A DNA stretch of 11,075 nt, from positions 1 to 11,075 of the forward strand of contig CASGVX010000043.1 of assembly GCA_949346185.1 (NCBI GenBank), written 5' to 3'. The notes under the pieces were generated by a model, which did no database searches, was not told the origin of the DNA, and saw only the letters and a list, made by a program, of their open reading frames with translations. The stretch is from an uncultured Lachnospiraceae bacterium (GTDB lineage: Bacteria > Bacillota > Clostridia > Lachnospirales > Lachnospiraceae). Made by a program: the position numbers and the translations under genes. How positions within the stretch are numbered: the first letter of the stretch is position 1; each line of letters opens with the position of its first letter. Shown here piece after piece: positions 6,910 through 11,075 of the stretch.

Positions 6910-7629
6910 TACCTTGCCTTTCGTAGCCTCATACATGGCAATGCTGGCCGCAATGGGCAAATTCAAACTATCTATCCTATGGGAATGAGGAATCACCACG
7001 CTCCGCCCCACTCGGGAAAACTCCGCAGGCAGCCCCGTGGCCTCATTGCCAAATATCAGAGAAAATGCGCCCGTCGGCATCAGCTCCTGCAGGCGCATGC
7101 TGGCATCCAGCATAAAGGGATAGAGCTCCCTCTCCCCATATTCTTCCCTATACGCATCAAATGAATCAAAATACGCAAAATCCGTAGAAAAAATAGCTCC
7201 CATGGACGCCCTGACCACCTTGGGATCAAAAGCATCCACCGCTGGACGGATCACCGCCATCTGGTTCAGCCCAAACCCCAGAGCGCTTCTCATAACCGTG
7301 CCCATGTTTCCTGCATTGGAGGGATTCACTAGGACGATGTGGGAGGCGCTTTTCTCCAGCTGGCCTTCATATTTGCTAAACTCTCCTATTACAAAGCAAT
7401 TCTCCTTCTTGGACATCACATGGAAAATCTTATCTGTATAAACCACTTCCACACTCTGCTCCCTGCAAAGGCATAAAAGCCGCTCTAGCGTATCGCCCTC
7501 CTTCATGGCAGAGTGAATGAACACTCTGGCAGCCTGTTCCGGGCGGTGCTGCAGCAATTCAAAAGTAAGGGTGATTCCCAAGGAATAAGATACCTCGCTG
7601 TCTTTCCGATATCTTCTATAAGCCGCCAT
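6904..7629 (-). CDS. SpoU/TrmH-family RNA 2'-O-methyltransferase
   Basis: A 241-residue SPOUT methyltransferase. I choose ATG 7629 because AGGAGGG sits six bases ahead of it; an in-frame ATG at 7665 has no ribosome binding site and falls on the likely -10 box. All three SpoU motifs are clear: motif 1 LVNPSNAGNMGTVMRSALGF, motif 2 FSLIFGNEATGLP, and motif 3 VIPHSHRIDSLNLPIAASIA, which together form the knotted AdoMet-binding site. The N-terminal part (about 1-100) is a short variable region in place of the usual L30e-like domain of longer relatives. It should methylate a ribose 2'-OH in tRNA or rRNA; the target base cannot be predicted. It is unlikely to be functionally tied to the metal operon that follows. 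Confidence 0.9.
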   Translation of the reverse strand: MAAYRRYRKDSEVSYSLGITLTFELLQHRPEQAARVFIHSAMKEGDTLERLLCLCREQSVEVVYTDKIFHVMSKKENCFVIGEFSKYEGQLEKSASHIVLVNPSNAGNMGTVMRSALGFGLNQMAVIRPAVDAFDPKVVRASMGAIFSTDFAYFDSFDAYREEYGERELYPFMLDASMRLQELMPTGAFSLIFGNEATGLPAEFSRVGRSVVIPHSHRIDSLNLPIAASIAMYEATKGKVS

Positions 7630-7654
7630 AAGTTTCCCTCCTGATTTGTTTTGC

Positions 7655-7683
7655 TCTATAGCCATTCATTACCATTCACAGCA
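7655..7683 (-). promoter_or_regulatory. Probable promoter of the RNA methyltransferase gene
   Basis: On the minus strand TATAGA (7655-7660) is preceded after 18 bases by TTGCTG. Transcription would start about 7 bases further on, between the two possible ATG codons, which supports the shorter start at 7629. The match to consensus is moderate. Confidence 0.35.
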
Positions 7684-7761
7684 ATAACGATTCCCAATCA
7701 TTCATTCCCCATGGGATAAATCCTTTTCTCTGGCATCGCTGCCCCTCCATATATTTTTGCA

Positions 7762-7795
7762 TTCTAAAAGAGGGACTTCCATCCCTCTTTTAGAA
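7762..7795 (-). terminator. 14-bp hairpin downstream of cheX
   Basis: TTCTAAAAGAGGGA (7762-7775) and TCCCTCTTTTAGAA (7782-7795) are perfect complements with a 6-base loop. The arms contain AAAAG/CTTTT, so T-rich sequence lies in the outer stem on both strands, as in bidirectional terminators. It lies 77 bases beyond the cheX stop and before the methyltransferase promoter, separating the two units. The rest of the gap (7684-7871) shows no gene. Confidence 0.7.
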
Positions 7796-7871
7796 CTTAA
7801 AAATGGTCGGTTTCAAATTTATCATTCGTAGTACGATGCGATTACATAAAAATAAAAGGAGAATACAGTAA

Positions 7872-8324
7872 CTACTCCTTGATATAAACATCCACCGTCA
7901 GATTCCCTGCGTCACTAGTAAACGGAATACTGAAGACTGCGGGCACCTCCAACTCGAAGTCTCCTCCCACAAAATATGTAGGCGGCGTAATGTCTATTGC
8001 GACTCCATTATTAGCAAATACAGTTGCAGCATTCCCTGCAATCATATTTCCCAGTTCGGAAATTGCGCTTTCTCCCAAAGCATCAATCTGCGACACAGGA
8101 GCCATCATCATCTTGGATACAATCTCCAGCGCTGTGGGTCTTTCAATATTCAAGAGCACCTGCCCCTCCAAACTGCCGACTAGCCCTAACTTGATAATTG
8201 AAGCATCTGCTGCATAAGAGCCCTTCGACAGGGCGGGCTTTCCAAACTTCAAATCCAGCATACACATGTCCTTCATTATCTTACAGACAGATATGATAAA
8301 CGGATTCACATGTTCTGCTTTCAC
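7872..8324 (-). CDS. cheX: CheX-family CheY-P phosphatase
   Basis: A 150-residue CheX-type protein. I choose GTG 8324 as the start: AAGGAAGG lies seven bases ahead, and the product (MKAEHVNPFIISVCKIMKDM) then begins where CheX proteins normally begin, with normal length. An ATG at 8399 is in frame but has no ribosome binding site and would add 25 mostly basic residues (KRVPKAKRKHAY). The family's catalytic ExxN pair is visible as E90/N93 in SAISELGNMIAGNA, followed by the conserved GNA. CheX removes phosphate from CheY-P in chemotaxis, or from other receiver domains. No other chemotaxis gene is nearby, so it may serve a chemotaxis system encoded elsewhere or an orphan regulator. Confidence 0.8.
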   Translation of the reverse strand: MKAEHVNPFIISVCKIMKDMCMLDLKFGKPALSKGSYAADASIIKLGLVGSLEGQVLLNIERPTALEIVSKMMMAPVSQIDALGESAISELGNMIAGNAATVFANNGVAIDITPPTYFVGGDFELEVPAVFSIPFTSDAGNLTVDVYIKE

Positions 8325-8438
8325 TGAATCACCTTCCTTATATGCATGTTTCCTTTTTGCCTTTGGTACTCGTTTATCTTCAAACACTCTTTTCCGCATT
8401 CGATGTATCTAGATCATGCCAAAAAAGTAGTCAAGCAC

Positions 8439-8467
8439 AGTATAGCAGAAAAAACTATTTCTGTAAA
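8439..8467 (-). promoter_or_regulatory. Promoter of cheX
   Basis: On the minus strand TTTACA (8462-8467), exactly 17 bases, then TATACT (8439-8444): a good sigma-A promoter. Start of transcription near 8432 gives a leader of about 108 bases to GTG 8324. CAGAAA (8446-8451) and TTTCTG (8458-8463) form an inverted repeat across the spacer that could be an operator. The promoter lies only about 33 bases from the presumed edge of the mobile element near 8500. Confidence 0.7.
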
Positions 8468-8499
8468 CAAATTATTTCATTTTTATTTTGCTTTATATT

Positions 8500-8526
8500 T
8501 TGTCAATAGTTTTGCGACAACTTTTT
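8500..8526. repeat. 27-base sequence at the probable element edge, repeated at 10372
   Basis: TTGTCAATAGTTTTGCGACA followed by ACTTTTT. The same sequence recurs at 10372-10397 in the same orientation, with one mismatch and one missing base. It lies 12 bases beyond the transposase stop codon, where an IS30-type terminal repeat would be expected. On the minus strand it contains TTGACA facing outward toward cheX, as in elements whose ends donate a -35 box. Confidence 0.6.
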
Positions 8527-8537
8527 TAAAAAAATTT

Positions 8538-9575
8538 TTATGCCAATTTCCGTATTTCCTCTTCAAATAACTCCGCTGATGTCTTGTATTCAAAAATCCC
8601 CCTCGGATAGTTGTTTATCCATTCTTCAATAAATGCTATCTCTTCATCTGTCCTATCGTCAAAGTCTACCCCTTTTGGTATATGCCTACGGATAAGCCTG
8701 TTATTATTTTCATTCGTGCCACGTTCCCAACTGCTGTACGGGTGACAGTAAAATACAAAAGTACGTTTTTCCTCTTTTAGTACAGATTTTTCCATACCCT
8801 CATAGTCTGCAAACTCTACCCCATTATCTACGGTTATACTTCTGAATACACTATAAAACATATCGCCCCATTTTCTCTCCAGTCTGTCCAGTGCTTCCAC
8901 AACGGAGGCTGATGTTTGGTCTTTCAGCTTGATAACAATTTCGTCACGGGTCTTTCTTTCCGTCAGCACAAGCATACAGGACTTTGTAACACCACGCTGC
9001 CCCTTTACTGTATCCATTTCCCAATGCCCGAATATTTCCCGGCTCTCTACCTCTTCTGGTCTGTTTTCGATACTTTCCCCTGCACTTGCCCTTTTCTGTA
9101 CCTTTACTTTCTTGTTGTGTTTCTTCTTTTTACTTTTAATTGGCAAGTCTTTATTTGTCAGCTTTAAAAATATGCCGTTGTCTATATATCTGTAAAGCGT
9201 CCTTACGCTGATTGTTGTCTTAAACTCAATGCCCGACCTTTCAACCTCTGCCAGTGCTGCCTCCGGGCTAAACTTATCATCTACAATTTTGCTTTCTATA
9301 TATTCTGCTAATTCCCTGTCGTTTCCTATCTTTAATGCCCGACCTTTTCCCTCCTGTGCGTAATCATGTGCTTTCTGCCCTAAATCGCTGCTATACCGTT
9401 CCTCCTCTGTATAATCTGAATTTCTATGTATATACTTCCCCTTGTCATATTCCCTATATATGTTGCTTCTGTGAAAATGTAATTGCTCTGCCACTTCTGC
9501 CTTTGAATGTCCGGCATTTAACAAAGCCTCCATTTTTATCCTGTCATTATGTGTCATTTGTTTAAATTTCCTCAT
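8538..9575 (-). CDS. IS30-family DDE transposase
   Basis: A 345-residue transposase of full family length. ATG 9575 follows GGAGGTG; an ATG six codons upstream has no separate ribosome binding site. The N-terminal helix-turn-helix region is typical (FKQMTHNDRIKMEALLNAGH, then KAEVAEQLHFHRSNIYREY). The catalytic core shows the three acidic residues in context: first Asp in GHWEMDTVKG, second in ITVDNGVEF, and Glu in SSWERGTNENNNRLIRRH. It appears intact. It would cut and join the ends of its element; IS30 relatives do this through a joined-ends intermediate. No matching inverted repeat is found on the upstream side, and a terminator sits directly in front of the ribosome binding site, so it may belong to a larger element such as an ICE using an IS30-like transposase. 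Confidence 0.93.
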   Translation of the reverse strand: MRKFKQMTHNDRIKMEALLNAGHSKAEVAEQLHFHRSNIYREYDKGKYIHRNSDYTEEERYSSDLGQKAHDYAQEGKGRALKIGNDRELAEYIESKIVDDKFSPEAALAEVERSGIEFKTTISVRTLYRYIDNGIFLKLTNKDLPIKSKKKKHNKKVKVQKRASAGESIENRPEEVESREIFGHWEMDTVKGQRGVTKSCMLVLTERKTRDEIVIKLKDQTSASVVEALDRLERKWGDMFYSVFRSITVDNGVEFADYEGMEKSVLKEEKRTFVFYCHPYSSWERGTNENNNRLIRRHIPKGVDFDDRTDEEIAFIEEWINNYPRGIFEYKTSAELFEEEIRKLA

Positions 9576-9587
9576 AGTCGCACCTCC

Positions 9588-9624
9588 AAACAAAAAGGCA
9601 GCAAGGTTTTTATGCCCTGCTGCC
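9588..9624 (-). terminator. Strong terminator between the exported-protein gene and the transposase
   Basis: On the minus strand the stem is GGCAGCAGGG (9624-9615) with CCTTGCTGCC (9606-9597), ten pairs including one G-U, an 8-base loop, then TTTTTGTTT. It begins 14 bases after the stop codon of the exported-protein gene, and its T run touches the ribosome binding site of the transposase. Transposase mRNA from upstream would have to read through it. Confidence 0.85.
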
Positions 9625-9638
9625 CTGCCTTGCTTCTT

Positions 9639-10275
9639 TTAGTCCTCTTCGGTCACTTTTTCTATATCCCCGTTATCTATGTATACAATATAATCAAGCA
9701 AGTGCGTACCGCTAAACATTATCTTTGCGTCATGCTCTTCTCCGTCCACATACTCATATTGTGATACATACAGATTCCCGGCAACCTTGCTAATGCTCGC
9801 ACTGGTCTTTGTCGTGAGGTTGATAACCGCTAAAATAGTTTCATCAGAATCAAAGTAATTTTTATAGCATGATAAGGCATATTCCGTAATGTCAAAATTG
9901 TTTTCCGCAATAACCAAACATTTCCATTTTTCGGTAACGTCATTTCTGACAGAATCGTATTTTGTCGAATATACTTCGGTCATGTCTTTATCGCTTATGC
10001 CTACTATATTATCCCCTGTCCTGTGTTCTACTGTTTCCTCGGTCTGTTTTTCCGTTCCCGCCTGTTCTGTTTCTTTGTCTTTTTTTTCCGTTTCCGGGGT
10101 TGCTAAATTAGCAGTACCCCCCCCCCCCGAACTTTTGTTCGTTTTCGGTGTTCTGTGCCACCTGTTCCGTTGCCTTTCCTGTTTCCTGTGAATCGTCCTT
10201 GCTGCTGTTTGCCAATAAGCCATACCCCAAAAGCACCACAACGACCGCACCAATGATAAGATACTTTTTCTTCAT
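9639..10275 (-). pseudogene. Exported, membrane-anchored protein gene, out of frame at a 12-G tract (possibly phase-variable)
   Basis: ATG 10275 follows AAAGGAGG. The frame encodes MKKKYLIIGAVVVVLLGYGL, a signal or anchor segment with no lipobox Cys, then an acidic, Gln/Thr-rich linker, and at 10117-10128 twelve G on the coding strand. Reading straight through gives four Gly, then Tyr-Cys and a stop at 10108-10110. With one G fewer the frame joins exactly to the downstream open frame (TANLATPETEKKDKETEQ and onward), giving a 211-residue protein ending in VTEED at 9639. The C-terminal part (about 85-211) looks like a folded extracellular domain of unknown family. This may be a true phase-variable switch, a mutation, or a sequencing error in the tract. 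It lies between the tandem promoters and a strong terminator. Confidence 0.75.
10117..10128 (-). repeat. 12-base poly-G tract inside the exported-protein gene
   Basis: Twelve C on the + strand (G on the coding strand) after codon 49 of the gene. Lengths of 11 (or 8, or 14) keep the gene open; 12 closes it within three codons. Tracts this long slip easily during replication and are also hard to sequence. Confidence 0.9.
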
Positions 10276-10349
10276 AGCAATTTGCCTCCTTTGGTTTTGT
10301 TTCCGAATCGGTCTTTATTTATTTTGTCTATTTCTGCCGTTCTGATTGT

Positions 10350-10378
10350 ATTATATACTTGCATAAGTATATTGTCAA
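10350..10378 (-). promoter_or_regulatory. Consensus promoter P2 of the exported-protein gene, with operator
   Basis: On the minus strand TTGACA (10373-10378), 17 bases, TATAAT (10350-10355): a perfect sigma-A consensus. The 18-bp palindrome at 10354-10371 fills the spacer and overlaps the -10, so a bound protein would block RNA polymerase. Predicted leader to ATG 10275 is about 68 bases. Confidence 0.85.
10354..10371. promoter_or_regulatory. Operator-like palindrome, copy 1
   Basis: TATACTTGCATAAGTATA: two 7-base arms (TATACTT/AAGTATA) around GCAT. It lies between the -35 and -10 of the exported-protein promoter. The exact reverse complement occurs at 10856-10873 in the promoter of the RHH gene. 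The shared site and the nearby small RHH-like protein suggest that this protein binds here. Confidence 0.75.
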
Positions 10379-10397
10379 TAGTTTTTCGACACTTTTT
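10372..10397. repeat. Second copy of the 27-base edge sequence
   Basis: TTGTCAATAGTTTTTCGACA followed by CTTTTT, matching 8500-8526 with one substitution and one deletion, in direct orientation. Here its minus-strand TTGACA serves as the -35 of promoter P2. It may be a relic element end captured as a promoter, or the element may use this box as a recurring promoter/binding sequence. Confidence 0.6.
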
Positions 10398-10403
10398 GAA
10401 ATT

Positions 10404-10432
10404 ATTATTGTACGATATTTCTTACATGTCAA
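10404..10432 (-). promoter_or_regulatory. Upstream tandem promoter P1
   Basis: On the minus strand TTGACA (10427-10432), 17 bases, AATAAT (10404-10409). It starts 9 bases after the stop codon of the 50-residue small gene and would also transcribe the exported-protein gene. It lacks the 18-bp palindrome, though its transcript would pass through the P2 operator. Confidence 0.55.
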
Positions 10433-10440
10433 CTCCGTTT

Positions 10441-10593
10441 TTAACAATACCTAAAATAAAGCAGATATATCCTTTGTTCCGTGCTTAGTGACTTATCCAG
10501 TAGCAAAGAATTAAAATCAGCTTCCGTCATTATTTTAACTTTAATTTTCAGCATTAGCAGAAAATTGTATATCCCTCTTGCCAATTCAAGCAT
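10441..10593 (-). CDS. Small protein of 50 residues, coupled to the RHH gene
   Basis: ATG 10593 lies 2 bases after the TAA of the RHH gene, with AAAAGGGG about 10 bases upstream inside the end of that gene; such spacing usually means translational coupling. The frame encodes MLELARGIYNFLLMLKIKVK followed by an acidic-to-polar stretch (MTEADFNSLLLDKSLSTEQ) and ends RIYLLYFRYC before TAA at 10441-10443. A second in-frame ATG (codon 22) could be the true start, giving a 29-residue product. I do not recognise it. The arrangement (RHH regulator first, small protein second) resembles toxin-antitoxin or regulator-plus-effector pairs, but nothing in the sequence names a toxin. Confidence 0.5.
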   Translation of the reverse strand: MLELARGIYNFLLMLKIKVKIMTEADFNSLLLDKSLSTEQRIYLLYFRYC

Positions 10594-10595
10594 TT

Positions 10596-10790
10596 TTATA
10601 CACCCCTTTTCTCGTTGATTGCTGCTATTACAAATTCGTTACGGCTCTTATATCCCTGTTCTTTTGCTGCCCTGTCTATTTCCTGCATTTCCCCTTTTGG
10701 CACAACGACCGAAAATCTGTCATATGCTTTCGCATTGTACTTATTTTTACTTTTTGTACGGCTTGCCCTGTTGTCCTCTGTGTTCGCCAT
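10596..10790 (-). CDS. Ribbon-helix-helix (Arc/CopG-like) DNA-binding protein
   Basis: A 64-residue protein. ATG 10790 follows CAGGAGGTGG; the frame is open further upstream but that part covers the promoter and an inverted repeat and is not coding. The N-terminal 20 residues are polar and basic (TKSKNKYNAKAYDR). Then FSVVVPKGEMQEIDRAAKEQ is a strand followed by helix A, and GYKSRNEFVIAAINEK is the turn and helix B with the S-x-N-E-F pattern seen in RHH proteins. Such proteins bind palindromic DNA as dimers of dimers. The 18-bp palindrome in its own promoter and again in the exported-protein promoter is the natural candidate site, implying autorepression. Small RHH proteins of this kind are common on conjugative and plasmid-like elements, including as antitoxins. 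Confidence 0.82.
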   Translation of the reverse strand: MANTEDNRASRTKSKNKYNAKAYDRFSVVVPKGEMQEIDRAAKEQGYKSRNEFVIAAINEKRGV

Positions 10791-10839
10791 TCTTCCACCT
10801 CCTGTATCATCTGATAATGTCAGCAAATGCCTTATATGG

Positions 10840-10868
10840 ATTGTATCATACTTTTTATACTTATGCAA
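10840..10868 (-). promoter_or_regulatory. Promoter of the RHH gene
   Basis: On the minus strand TTGCAT (10863-10868), 17 bases, TACAAT (10840-10845). The -35 lies inside the 18-bp palindrome, so binding there would repress. Predicted leader is about 43 bases. Confidence 0.7.
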
Positions 10869-10873
10869 GTATA
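10856..10873. promoter_or_regulatory. Operator-like palindrome, copy 2
   Basis: TATACTTATGCAAGTATA, the exact reverse complement of 10354-10371 over all 18 bases including the asymmetric centre. It covers the -35 of the RHH promoter. Confidence 0.75.
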
Positions 10874-10941
10874 CAAACTGCACAACTTCTGAAGAATGTG
10901 GCATTGCACCCCTTGAATTGCTGCCATATCCCGAATATAAA

Positions 10942-10984
10942 TAAAAACAACCCCCAAAAGCTGATATAAGCCGTTGGGGGTTGT
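10942..10984 (-). terminator. Strong terminator of the gene entering from the right
   Basis: ACAACCCCCAA (10947-10957) and TTGGGGGTTGT (10974-10984) form an 11-bp stem with a small inner stem in the loop. On the minus strand it is followed by TTTTTATTT, the classic rho-independent form. It lies 20 bases after the stop codon at 11005. Confidence 0.92.
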
Positions 10985-11004
10985 CTGCCGTTTCTTCCTG
11001 TATT

Positions 11005-11075
11005 CTATTTAACAAACCTATCTTTTAACTCTTTCAGCGTATCCCATCCATACATAGCGATATACGCCACAACAA
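11005..11075 (-). CDS. C-terminal end of an unidentified protein (5' end outside window)
   Basis: A minus-strand frame enters from the right edge and stops at TAG (11005-11007). The 22 visible residues end in YGWDTLKELKDRFVK. The good terminator just behind supports a real gene end. Too little is present to name it; it is presumably another gene of the AT-rich accessory segment. Confidence 0.6.
   Translation of the reverse strand, partial: VVAYIAMYGWDTLKELKDRFVK

Noticed and set aside
9576..9700. Right-hand inverted repeat of a simple IS30 insertion sequence
   Set aside because: I looked for a reverse complement of 8500-8526 upstream of the transposase and saw none; the hairpin there is a terminator with unrelated sequence.
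10111..10253. A separate gene starting at 10253 for the downstream exported-domain frame
   Set aside because: Before the G tract that frame is just the shifted reading of the signal-peptide frame, and it has no ribosome binding site; the true start is ATG 10275 in the other frame.
10791..11015. N-terminal extension of the RHH protein to a start at 11015
   Set aside because: It would cover a strong terminator, the promoter and the 18-bp palindrome; the ATG at 10790 has a near-ideal ribosome binding site.

Overview
The window looks like a Firmicutes (class Clostridia, probably Lachnospiraceae-like) chromosome. The evidence is strong GGAGG-type ribosome binding sites, sigma-A-type promoters, an AI-2E/YtvI-type membrane protein, a CheX protein, and an AT-rich accessory segment of the kind found at conjugative elements. 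Genes from 1 to about 4535 read on the + strand; everything from 4582 to the end reads on the - strand.

Positions 1-3025 (+) hold the end of a polyprenyl-phosphate sugar-1-phosphate transferase (exopolysaccharide initiation). A two-component pair follows: a membrane histidine kinase 26 bases downstream, then an OmpR-type regulator. A hairpin-rich intergenic stretch (3026-3479) contains an 8-codon open frame with a good ribosome binding site, its stop codon inside a near-perfect stem. An AI-2E-family membrane protein (3480-4535) ends convergently with the next block.

Positions 4582-8470 (-) start, in transcription order, with cheX, which has its own promoter and a terminator-like hairpin behind it. 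A SpoU/TrmH-type RNA methyltransferase follows, then two adjacent COG0523/CobW-like GTPases. The first GTPase carries six 12-residue Cys/His repeats and a CobW C-terminal domain. The second lacks the CxCC motif and appears fused to a C-terminal domain resembling the end of YcgQ (TIGR03943/DUF1980). This pair is probably a metal-handling (likely zinc) operon.

Positions ~8500-11075 (-) are AT-rich and look acquired. In transcription order they contain the end of an unidentified gene with a strong terminator, a 64-residue ribbon-helix-helix-like protein, a 50-residue small protein just 2 bases downstream, tandem promoters, an exported protein gene interrupted by a 12-G tract, a terminator, and an IS30-family DDE transposase ending about 40 bases from the likely element edge near 8500. 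Two 18-bp palindromic sites, exact reverse complements of each other, overlap the promoters of the RHH gene and the exported-protein gene, suggesting a small regulon. No matching inverted repeat flanks the transposase on its upstream side, so it may serve a larger element (compare ICE6013, which uses an IS30-like transposase) rather than being a free insertion sequence. The most interesting parts are this compact regulated module with its potentially phase-variable exported protein, and the metal-GTPase pair.
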